From Marsupella aquatica (lineage: Eukaryota > Marchantiophyta): DNA of 64,000 bases. A program made the translations under genes and the position numbers. The notes beneath the pieces were generated by a model. That model had not been told where the DNA came from. It worked only from the letters and a program-made list of their open reading frames with translations, and did no database searches. Location of the stretch: contig OZ316893.1 in NCBI GenBank assembly GCA_973895155.1, positions 15,128,001 through 15,192,000 on the forward strand. The letters run 5' to 3'. Positions 54,194 to 64,000 of this stretch are shown here, one piece after another (within the stretch, counting starts at the first letter, position 1; every line of letters begins with the position of its first letter).

Positions 54194-57100
54194 ATGAAGG
54201 GTCGTCGATGGACGAGCGGATCGTCAGCTCTCGTCGCTGGATGCTGCGTCTGGATCTTGGTTTTGGTCCTGGTTCTGGTTCCGACGGGCTCGTATGCTCA
54301 AGAGGTATTTGGTGCTTTTTCTTTGTTCATCTGATAAGTTGTAGGGAGGAATTGGTCGAATTTTTGTCGGTAAACAAGTGGCTGCGGTAGTTCTTGTCGT
54401 ACTTGATCGGCCGTTTGGCGGTCGTTTTTCAGTGAGATTATAGTTTTTCAGTGAGATTAGAGTATTATTGGGGAGGGAATTTGATGGCCAGAGTTTCTAG
54501 TGTGAACGCGTATTGATTTCATTTTTCCTGGATGATCGTTTTGTTCACCTGAAAATGGAAATCAAGTCTGTGTGGTGTCCTGTGGCCATTTTTAGTGATT
54601 TGTTCCCTCATATGAGATCATCGATTGATGGTAATCTCGGATCTGCGGCAGCGTCGGGCTTAGAGCTGTCCTGCATTTGCATTACACCATTGTGTTCGCT
54701 TTCCTTTTTCGCCGATACGCTCAGGAGAAGTCACGAGAGACTGAGAGTTCATTTATTAGATAAACTTCTCACGCTGAGCTGAGATCTTGCTTTAGGTCCT
54801 TCCCCTAGTCGCAACAGATCTAGAGGGTGCTATTGGATGCGGAATGTAAAGTGGCTTTGAAGGGATGAGAACATTGTACATCTTACTTGACGTGCTCGAT
54901 CTGCTCGTTTTTCGCTGTTGGTCTTACTTTGAACTGATGTGTGTGATGTCGGAGGACAGAACACTGAGGTGGCAGAGGAGACGGAACAGCTGCTAGCAAA
55001 TGGTTCGTCTAATCGCCGTGCGAAAGTATGTTAATCAGTCCTACCAGATCCGTTTTCCACTGCGTTTGAACTTTGCACTGTATCGACTTCTCTACGTGCT
55101 TTGGCTTACGTTCACTTTCATGCTTACGTTTTCCATTATTTTGTAGCGGGAATGCGCCTTTCACTTGTCGTGCAGCCCCTACTCTCTTCGTATGCAATTT
55201 CCAATTTTTTTAGATCTGTGGCTCATACCGCAATTTTCATATCCTCGTTGCCTTACGTTATCAGGAGCTTTCGTCTGACGGTCTTTCACCATCTAGGGGC
55301 ACCCTGTCGTTCTAATTGTGCCTTTAAAATACCTACATTATCTCAGTGCGGCATGAAATTGACCTATAAAAAATACGTCTATTACCTCAGTGGTTAACAC
55401 ACCGCCTTGTCATTTTTGAAATGATCAGAAGTCTCGTCAAACTGTGTCAGTAACGATCCTCATTACCTGGCTATCATTTTGATTTTCAGTCAGTCTCAAG
55501 TTCTTCGCTTGTCAATCTTAGAAACCTTCCGTATATGCTGCAGAGTTGAGGGTGAGAGAGTTAATGAAAATTCATAAAGATACCTGTCATACCCGGGACT
55601 GCTCTTTTTGTCTACCTGCTTTTCGAACCCTTCGAATAGGAGGTTTGTAGGGTTTCTGGTGGTCATTTTTCAAGCTTGGAATCGATTTTGGCCGTAATCA
55701 ATCAGATATATGCATCGTGATTGCTCTAAAATCTTTAGAAGGGAAAGTTCGAACAATTGAGATTTCGTGGTTACTGCGTCTGACAATCCCTCATTGTGAT
55801 TTACATGCGCATCAGTTCCCAGAAATTACAGAGAAGAGATCGACAGATACAGGTGACATTGATGATGTCATTGACGGCGTTAGTAAAACTGTCCCTACAG
55901 AAGGCTTGTCTGATGCTTTTGTAACAAGTCTGTCAATCATCCTTGTGAGCGAGGTAAGGACGGCCCCTAGATTTCACACCCTTGGGAATTTGACTCACAT
56001 ATGATATCTGATGATTGAGTTTATGAGTTCTCAATTTTATACTTGGTGTTGGTGCAACCTAGCAAGTACTTTCAATGCTAAGACATTGTTGATTTAACTT
56101 TGACTGCACAGATTGGTGATGAGACTTTCATTATTGCAGCACTCATGGCTATGAGGCATCCACGGGCCATAGTTCTCTCTGGTGCCCTCAGTGCCCTTGT
56201 GATAATGACTGTGAGTTTATTACCCTATTGGCCATGGTCCTATTGTTATTGGCTAGTAGCAGAACTTCCTTGGTCTCACGGCAGCTTGAATCTTGTTGTG
56301 ATGTTGCGAAATTTGGGTTATTACTTACATTAGCTGCTGTGCTTGGAAAGATGGGGGGATAGTCCTGGTAGGTACTCATCGGTGGTGGTGATACTGATTG
56401 ATTACAGGTCCTGTCAACGGGGCTCGGGAGAATCGTTCCAAACCTTATTTCACGAAAGCACACTAATGCCGCTGCAACAGGTTTTATCCGTGCATTTGCC
56501 AATAGACGAAATGACTATTTGCGAGAGGCCTTTCAACTTCGCTTGCTCGATGTTAGTCCTTGCTTTTCTTGAAAGAAATCTATGTAAATACCTTGACTTG
56601 AGGTACGTGGTATAGTTTATATTCATATGCGTTGATTGGCTACAAAGTCAAGTGGTGTTTGGTATTTTGCTATCCATTCGCGGGTGTGCAGGAATCTGAG
56701 ACTTTGAGAGAATAACTTGTAGATTTTTCTTTGCAGATGGGATGTCATTTGATTGTCCCGCAGATAGGATGCCCCAGTAACAAATTGCCAGTTTGATTTC
56801 CCTTCGTAATAAACAGTTTTATATATGATTTGGGTTTGTCCCTGCAGTCTTATACACTTTCTTTGGGGCACGGCTACTCTACATTGCATGGCGAGCTGAT
56901 CCAAACAATACAGCGCAAAAAGAACTTGAAGAGGTACAAGATCATTGCTATTAGTGCTGGAATGTAAAATTTTTCAACCCTGTGAGATTACACATTGTCT
57001 AATCTTAGAAATTGTCCTATGTGGATGGATGAAATATGGGGGTGCATCAGGTTGAGGAGAAGTTGGAAGTAGGCTCTCAAAAGAAGAGCAATCTCCGTCG

Positions 57101-57824
57101 ATTTCTTTCTCGGCTGCTAACACCAATCTTTCTTGAGGTAGGGCACAAAGCTGGATGCGCTCTACATTCTAGTATACACTTGTTTTCCTACAGACCTCTA
57201 TTCTGAAAATTTAAGTCTCATGTGGATGTGAACTATTTCAGGCTTTCATTTTAACATTTTTGGCGGAATGGGGAGATCGCAGTCAAATTGCAACAATTGC
57301 GGTATGCTAGGGTTGACACCATGTTCATGTTCTTTCCGTTTTAGTGATAGTGTTACTGGAATATTGCTTCATTCGGTCAGTTTCGTTTTGGTTGTGAACT
57401 TGGCCAAAGAAGACTGTCTTTTAAGAATTCAGTTAGGGAAGTTGTGAGAGATGCGATGATTGACCGCATGGTATTTTGAGGAACTGTAAGCAGCTGAAAT
57501 ACCTGAAAGGCAAAGGTCTATGTTGTGGTATGTTTTTATTCATTTACAGCTTCTTCAAGTTTTGAGGTATAGCATGAAAGACAATTGTTTTGTCAGCTGA
57601 GAAGTATCTGAGTTATTGTCTTTTGTGATGTGCAGTTAGCCTCGCACAAAAATGCGGTTGGGGTAACAATAGGTGCGGCAATAGGTCACACCATTTGCAC
57701 CTCTGTGGCAGTTGTTGGTGGTCGCCTTCTGGCATTAAGGATATCGCAACGTACAGTTGCCACCATTGGAGGCTTGCTATTCCTTTGTTTTGCACTCACT
57801 TCCTATTTTTACCCTCCCTTGTAG
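54194..57824 (+). CDS. GDT1/UPF0016 (TMEM165-like) Golgi cation transporter
   Basis: Nine exons with GT/AG junctions (54194-54304, 54960-55025, 55834-55953, 56112-56210, 56408-56480, 56848-56933, 57051-57137, 57242-57301, 57636-57824) give 296 aa. The acceptor of exon 3 is the least certain. An N-terminal signal peptide with a Val/Leu-rich core ends around SYAQE. Two copies of the family motif are present: EIGDET (spanning exons 3-4) in the first half and EWGDRS (exon 8) in the second. Each half supplies three membrane helices. The protein ends SYFYPPL, as in plant members. GDT1-family proteins move Mn2+ and Ca2+ into Golgi or plastids, usually in exchange for protons; this one, with a signal peptide and no obvious plastid transit peptide, is probably the Golgi type. 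The Glu where many members have Lys/Arg in the first motif also occurs in some plant members as I recall. Confidence 0.93.
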
Positions 57825-59139
57825 AGATATTCTCCAATGCTTTTTAAAATTTAAGGGAATTGCTAAATTACAGTGGATCAGAGAAGCCCTAAAGTCTTCC
57901 ATATGTCGGCTGTCTTTCTAGGCTTCATTAGCCCAATTTTAGCTGTTTGTAAATCATCAAATCAGAAGGTTTCTGAGCCTGGAAGTAAACCAACATCAAT
58001 TTTGCTCTGATTTCTAGCTTGAAAATTTGTAGCATAGGATCATTCATTCTTTCTTAAGGCCAAAATCTTGGCCCAGTTCCTTTCTCACAGGAAAAAGGTC
58101 TTTTACTAGCCTGCAGCCTCTTCGCAATGTCTCCACACTAAAGCAGGGGAGACGTGATGTTTGAAGCTGGTTCGCATTTCGAGCTGTGACGGCGACACTT
58201 TGTTCGTATTTCTCCATCTAGCCACATAGTGAAGTACAAGCATATTCTGGAGAAGATGGGCCAATGTCATTGACGCCTGATGTGTGTACAGTGCTGGGCC
58301 ACCGCAAATCCTTTGATAACTGATGCTGAGCTGCTCAGCATGTGCATTGTCCATAACTAGGAATCTCTTCCAGCATTGTTCTACATATTTGTGCAAGAAG
58401 TCTACTGTGAAGGTTCCATCTGATAACATAGATTATTCGAAAAGTTTATCCAAATGGCCGATTGACGATTGTCTTCTTTTATTGGCAGAGGTTGTCATAA
58501 TTTAACGACCAGATGACCAGTTACCCTGTTTTTGTGAGTGCTCTCTCATCCAGATTTGAAGGGATGTCGCAACTGAATTTTCAGATCACGAGGAACGCAC
58601 ACAGTGAAAACTATTTGAGAGGGCAAGTTTCAATATGAGCCGTGTACTCTGGGCAGTCGTTTTGTCGTGTTTGAACCAGTTCTCAAAAATTCTGCACCAG
58701 TGCGATCAGCGAGGATTGTTCCCCTTCCTTTCACCTTTAGCAGATTCTCAGGAAATTCATTTGACTTTCTGGAGCACTCGCGGGATTGACTTTGGAGGAA
58801 AATTTCTTTTTCATCCGCTGTAAGGAGCTTTAGGGTTATAGCTTTACGAGTTTTTTGAGTAGCGCTTCACGAAAAAATAGAATAACTCAACCCTTAGCTC
58901 CTCAAAGAATTGCAGATAAGCTCTTGATTCCACACTTGTGCTTTGGGTAGGGAGTCCATATGCTACGCAACTACTCATTTTCACACATTCCCAAAATTTT
59001 CTGAAGGGGAGGGGTAAAGTTTGTATGGTCTGTGCCCCCTTCATGATCGGGTCTATCTTGATTGAGGAACAATATTTAGGTCCCTTGTAATCATGTGTTT
59101 TCTTGGGACTCCTGTAAATCCTGGGTGCAAGAGGGTCGT
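57825..59139 (+). other. 3' flank of the GDT1-like gene, otherwise gene-free
   Basis: No recognisable ORF. A polyadenylation signal of standard form was not found close to the stop; T-rich sequence follows. Confidence 0.4.
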
Positions 59140-59155
59140 TCATGAAGTGTATTCT
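59140..59155. repeat. SINE target-site duplication, left copy
   Basis: TCATGAAGTGTATTCT, identical to 59470-59485 on the other side of the SINE. Sixteen identical bases point to a recent insertion. Confidence 0.92.
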
Positions 59156-59469
59156 TTTTTTGTCTTGAACGGAAATGGGGAGGAAATACAATTAGACTCC
59201 CCCCATCCCAATGTGACAGTTTTTCTGTAGGGAACCCAGACCAGGGTGAGCCCCAATGGATCCGACAGGGACCCGCACCAGGAAGGAGAGAGGATTAAAT
59301 CAGGGCCACAAAGTGGACGACCAGGGGCCGAGCAGATAATCAGAACTCCAATCCACTACCCACAAAACCCATCCCACCCACACACAAATACCTTCCACAC
59401 CCCAGTGTGTGGAGGGGGGATTGAACCTGGGACCTCTCAGTTCCAGGCAAATCCCCTAGCCAATTGACC
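59156..59469 (-). mobile_element. tRNA-derived SINE, minus orientation
   Basis: Read on the minus strand the element starts GGTCAATTGGCTAGGGGATT, with a tRNA-like D-arm/A-box region. It has GGTTCAATCC (59418-59427), a good RNA polymerase III B-box. It ends in a short T-run on the plus strand (59156-59161), the 3' A tail. It is flanked by the perfect 16-bp duplication TCATGAAGTGTATTCT at 59140-59155 and 59470-59485. Head, tail and long duplication together are diagnostic of a SINE mobilised by LINE machinery. Confidence 0.88.
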
Positions 59470-59485
59470 TCATGAAGTGTATTCT

Positions 59486-60981
59486 GCACAGGCTTCATGA
59501 GAGTTTCATTTTGTTCGTTTGGGACACGATCCTTGATGAACTGTAATCCTTGAAAGTTCAAGCATCTGCCTAGGCTTTAAGAAGCCGCCCATTTGTTCGG
59601 AGTACCGACTTTTGATAAGAGCGACAACCTTCAGTCATGCACTTGTCGTACTAAAGTTCCTTATACTTGCAGTGAATCATTGCATGGTCACACATCTTCA
59701 ATTATCCTTTGCCTCAGGATTGTAGACTCCAAGTAAGAAGCTTGAATGGGTGCAAAATAAATGATTCTTAACATGGATCCATCAAATTTACCCAAAGTTT
59801 GGTCTGTCAACTCAAAAGGAAGACGACAAATTTAGATATAGGACAACTTTGCCTCTTTTATCCCTCGCTAGGCCCCTGGTCCACAGATCAACCATTGTCC
59901 TGGAATTCTATAAGATTGTCAGAGGAACTTGCAAAAATATACATCCCAAGGACTCGCCACCCTTGTTTACATGGTCCCACAATGGTGCATATGGCAAATC
60001 AAAACTCTGTACAGTGAGTTGTTACAATGCCTTGTTTCTTGTCCACTCATTCTAGTGCCAATCCTCAACGCCACTCCATAACTAAATATTACTCATCACC
60101 AATGAATAAGTGTGGATATGTGGAATGATTGTGGAATGATTGTCTGCATCCCAACCCCATATGCACGTTGCAACCTAGATAAGTGAAGCCTACTGATTAA
60201 ACATGGAAAGGGTGGTGAGGGATGACTAAGCGTCATATTTGAACGGGTGAAGATTTGCTTAGAAGCTGGGCATTATAGGTTCACACTGAGGTTAAAGTTA
60301 ACATTGGTAATGTGAATCCAACAAAAGCAAGTTACTACTGTAGAAGATATTAATCTCATTAAGCATCCATTTCTCACGTCATCTGAGCTGCCATCTTGCA
60401 ATTCAGAACAAACCTAAACTCAAGTATGCATAATCAGAAAGGTTTCAAACATGGGCATTAAGAGTTTGGATCCTACCAGAACCTGCATTCCAAGAGTCAG
60501 CAAAAATCTATAGAACTCATCTACTACAATTAGTGTGGTCCACACTAATTTCACTAGACGCCACTGTGTTTCCAGACTTCAATTTAGGGCAGTTATGGAT
60601 GGCACCTATCCACTCTACTTCCATTCCGCACTTACGAAATTTTTGTGGGTGAGGAGGTAGTGTAGATTAGCTTGAACCTCAAATAACACCAAGCAAGCAT
60701 CCAGAAAATGATATCACACTCTGCTCTGGTACACTTTTAAGAGACTAACACTTAACGCACAGTTGCAAAGAGGACGCTGTCCCCAGATGGGATAAATGGT
60801 CTCCCCACGATGTGACTCAACTATATTAGGTCACCTTTATGTTTATGTACATTATGACTTTAGAAGGTCAACGACAAAAGCTATGATCATTAATCTGGAG
60901 GCAGAACCATAGTATAGGATGCATGGAGAATCGGTGTCATTGTTGTGCCCTCTCAATCTTCTCACCCACAACCTGACCCTA
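59486..60981. other. gene-free stretch
   Basis: No convincing ORF, RNA gene or repeat. Confidence 0.5.
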
Positions 60982-62436
60982 TCTATAACTATAATACTTA
61001 ATCCTCGGGGTCCTCACTTTTTTTCTTCCGACCAATCACACGCGAATAAATATAGGATTTTTTATTGGGTTTAGTGAAATACTTTTAAATTTTTGTTGGA
61101 AAACATTAGAGTTATTTTAATCCAATTTTGAGAATTAGAAGAATAATAGGGTTTTTAAAATCAAATGTGGGAATATTCCATTAAGTTAGGGGTAACAAAA
61201 TTCCTAAAAAAAACTTTTATTGACTTAAGTTTTAGGGTGTTTATTCCCCCAAAACTTAGCACGTGATATGCGACACTCCTTGGATTGAGGCCCCCGAGAC
61301 TTAATCCAGCCCAGTTTTGTACTTCATCCCTTTATGAATTCACATTTGGGTGGGATTGATTCTAGATAGTCGGATCATGTCATCACATTTTCCTGACCTT
61401 TGATCATGATAAATGGGGTGAGTCTTGCACTTACAAGGCCCCTGCCTTGGCTGTACTCCATGCTAAGAGTACAGTTTGCCATCCATAGATGGCAAGGACT
61501 GTACCCCGTGCCACAGGCCAACCCTGTGTCCTCTACTGCCACCTTGCCCATACCACCTGACAAGGACAGTACTTAGCTGTATGCTCTCCTTGCATTTGGA
61601 ATTTCTGTACTATACTGCCAAAAATGAGAAGCTGGGCACACGGAAGCAATGGATGAGGCAGGAGGAGAGAAGAATTTAAAGTGTAAATTTGACCAAGTTG
61701 TAAATTCTATAGTTTTCAATTCACATGTCCCCTTGATCTATCCATAGTTGTATAACTTTATTCTGGGTGCAAACTAGCTGCTTACTTTATCAAGATAGAG
61801 TGAATTAAAATTGATATTTGAATAGTTCAAAATGAAAAAATCAATATTCTTATAGTACACTTTTTAATGAACAAATAAACCAAAATACTTTTTGTAATTA
61901 GCTTGGCATTTTTTAACTTCTATAATATGCAATGCCGACAATAAGCTTTTTCGTATACTACCTGAGCCATCAGATTTTTTAAAAATAAATTATCTACTCT
62001 TGGATTGATTGACCAGGAGTGTCAAATGATATATTTCTCTTTATAATAGATATTGAGTACATGAGATGATTCTTGGGTGATATTACCTAATATGTGAGCT
62101 CCCTTGACATCTTTTCTCTCCACAACAACTTTTCTCTTCTCAACCTTTTCTATCACCTCGGGGGCGTCACTCTAAAGGAAGTCTCATAACACAATCGACG
62201 TTTTTAGCTATTAAAACACCCTAAAAATATTAGAAAAAAAAATTGAGGCAATTTTCTATCCCTGTATTTGTGGATCCCTGGGTCTATACCTCAATATCTT
62301 TTCTCTCCTCTACATGTTTTATCACCTTGATATCTTTTCTCTCCTCAACATCTTTTGCTTCCTTTGACATCATTGGTCTCCTCGACATCTTTTAACACCT
62401 TGGCATCTTTTGTGCAACGCACGGACATTGGGCTAG
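60982..62436 (+). mobile_element. non-autonomous Helitron
   Basis: The left end is TCTATAACTATAATACTTAA, the plant Helitron 5' type, preceded by A. The right end is CTAG (62433-62436), followed by T. It is preceded ten bases upstream by the GTGC-AAC-GCAC hairpin (62412-62422). A/T insertion, TC start, subterminal hairpin and CTRR end are the complete Helitron signature. The 1455 bp contain no Rep/helicase ORF. Inside, CATCTTTTCTCTCCTC-type units repeat at about 62108-62410. Confidence 0.75.
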
Positions 62437-63071
62437 TAGTTCCATAAAAGCAAAGCATGGTGAAAAAGGGTCTTGTGTGTTAAGTTTGATATTTGTTTTT
62501 TGTTGCATATATTATGGACTAACCCTCACATCAACACATTATATTACCTTATCACATATGGTATGTAGTCACACCTAAGCATGTAGTGTATTGTGAACCT
62601 CACTTCAAAACATTATGCCTTATCAAATATTTTATATCATCATGACACCCTTAGTGAGCTTCAATAATTCTACCTTGTTGACGCCACCCACCCTGATTTG
62701 TTCTATCCATCCAGGCTCTAAAACACCACTGAAAATTTTGCTGTTTCTTAGGTCACCAGGTGTTTGTCCTTGTGCATACTTAGATATATAACAAAAGCAA
62801 CTGGAGTTCCTCAAGAGCTATGGGAACAATTACACTTGTGGACCAACCACTTAGTGAAGTATGGGTCTCCCGTACCTGTTATGGTGTCTCTAAGTTTGCC
62901 AATACTAGGATAATGTCTTCCCACAACTCAAGAGTGATAGAAAGACCCATAAAAGTTGTTGGAGCTGATCTTTCGCTATTGTAGAGAAAGCCCGCGGGCT
63001 CAACATTTATGCAATAACCTTAGGTGTGAATCCGGAACTCCAAAAAGTTGCGATTGAAGGCATGTGGGCTT
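62437..63071. other. gene-free stretch
   Basis: No gene recognised. Confidence 0.5.
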
Positions 63072-63393
63072 TGTGACACTTAGATATTTACTCGTAGGGT
63101 CTAGAGTAACGACTAGTACTGTAGTTTCAAGGTTGCTAGGTTAACTGTGTTACATACTATATACACAAGCAAGACGTGCTCACTTGTGAAAAGAACCTAG
63201 GCTCATTCTTAGGGAACCACTTGAGAGATACTCAGAGCTTGTGTCCGTGTGAACTTGGTATGGTCAACGGGCCTAGACTACAATAAAGCTTTTGTGTGTT
63301 CCCGTGTACATAGTCTCATCAGAAATGAACCACGTATTTGTTTGTTAGATTGGCACATGTACGTGTCGTTGTGAGCAATGTCTTTACTCAACA
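63072..63393 (+). mobile_element. copia-family solo LTR, plus orientation
   Basis: It contains the conserved LTR blocks AGAACCTAGGCTCATT, GGAACCACTTGAGAGATA, AATAAAGCTTTTGTGTGTTCCCG and AAATGAACCACGTAT in the order of the young copia LTR. It ends in TTTACTCAACA. It lacks the 18-bp minisatellite and internal sequence. Divergence is high; the left boundary is approximate. Confidence 0.8.
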
Positions 63394-64000
63394 CTTTGGG
63401 CGTGACATGATGGTGGTTGTTGCATTAAGGGTGATTGTTGATCGAGAGTGAAGGATAATTGATATGTCTCGTCAGACTGAGGTGAGGACTTAACCCCTGC
63501 CTTATTGGGTAGAGCAAAGCTACCTCCCCCCATTCTTAAAAACCTTAATTGGGTCCCATAGCCAAAGTTATAGGATAAACCATTATCTCTCTAGCCTTCA
63601 CCCATGGCCTAGCTCTGAGATGGGCTAATACTTGCAACTACTCGTTATGGGATAAGATGAGAGGGTCACCATATGCATAACTCACCTAGACATGGTGTTT
63701 GGAGACAAGCTGGGGATGGTAACCAGGGTCTCCCCCTCACTTTGGGGCTAACCACCCCCAATTGCCACATCTCCTCGGGGTTGCATGGCCCTCTCGCCAC
63801 CCTAAGCCTCTCCTAGTCACCTATTGCGGGAGAAACTTTAGGTTTACGGAACTTGGCCTCTATCTGCCCTGCGCTCACTTACCGGCCGCAGCCGGTAAAA
63901 GTTAGGGTAAACCTTCGACGCCGCACCGTCGGCACCCGGTCGACTGCCGGTCGACGGACCAAGCGGTCGAGGTTCAGGACTTCACGTTCGCGGCCCCTTT
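63394..64000. other. unidentified sequence, GC-rich at the window end
   Basis: From about 63860 the sequence is CG-rich, with CCGGCCGCAGCCGG (63882-63895) and CCGGTCGACTGCCGGTCGACGG (about 63937-63958), a short tandem/palindromic cluster. No ORF. It may be the edge of an element that continues beyond the window. Confidence 0.4.

Noticed and set aside
59411-59469. tRNA gene on the minus strand
   Set aside because: Only the A- and B-box regions are tRNA-like, there is no full cloverleaf, and it is the head of a SINE bounded by target duplications.

Overview
The window looks like nuclear DNA of a land plant, probably a non-seed lineage (bryophyte or lycophyte); I cannot name the species. The grounds are a cellulose-synthase-like C gene with plant-type introns, a GDT1/UPF0016 transporter gene with nine exons, short TTTAGGG telomere-like runs, a Ty1/copia element primed from the initiator Met tRNA, and a plant-type Helitron. 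Two host genes occupy about 6.5 kb. Almost all the rest is nested, decayed or rearranged mobile DNA.

Layout. 1-11.7 kb: the right-hand part of a Ty3/gypsy-like retrotransposon whose polyprotein carries a cytosine-5 DNA methyltransferase domain before the reverse transcriptase and a PHD finger after the integrase. A young, nearly intact Ty1/copia element (1210-7668, 5-bp target duplication CAGAC) sits between the methyltransferase and the reverse transcriptase. 11.7-19.1 kb: gene-free, with tandem duplications, an LTR relic, dispersed repeats and G-tracts. 19.1-24.5 kb: promoter/leader region and a CSLC gene (21510-24447, five exons, 696 aa). 24.5-30.8 kb: gene-free. 30.9-32.2 kb: broken tyrosine-recombinase-like gene. 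33.7-38.1 kb: two inverted copies of a >1 kb repeat, with a copia solo LTR between them. 38.1-43.7 kb, minus strand: an intact 617-aa ORF beside an LTR, then a gypsy element that has lost its 5' half. 43.7-52 kb: tandem repeats, including a 1436-bp unit present twice, plus foldback sequences. 52.15-53.6 kb: 5'-truncated non-LTR retrotransposon with a restriction-like endonuclease-type C terminus. 54.2-57.8 kb: GDT1-like gene, nine exons, 296 aa. 59.2-59.5 kb: tRNA-derived SINE with a perfect 16-bp target duplication. 61.0-62.4 kb: non-autonomous Helitron. 63.1-63.4 kb: another copia solo LTR.

The most notable system is the gypsy element. In the uninterrupted pre-insertion sequence one reading frame runs from the methyltransferase into the reverse transcriptase. 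The element therefore seems to have encoded a DNA-methylation writer and a chromatin reader (PHD) in its own polyprotein. This copy is dead: it has two stops in the methyltransferase, two frameshifts, and the copia insertion. Every in-frame stop that I placed in the element ORFs is TAG or TGA and none is TAA, which fits C-to-T decay of CAG and CGA codons at methylated CHG/CG sites.

The two host genes are not linked in function. CSLC proteins make the beta-1,4-glucan backbone of xyloglucan in the Golgi. GDT1-family proteins are Golgi/plastid Mn2+/Ca2+ transporters. Exon boundaries were set by hand from GT/AG sites and reading-frame continuity.
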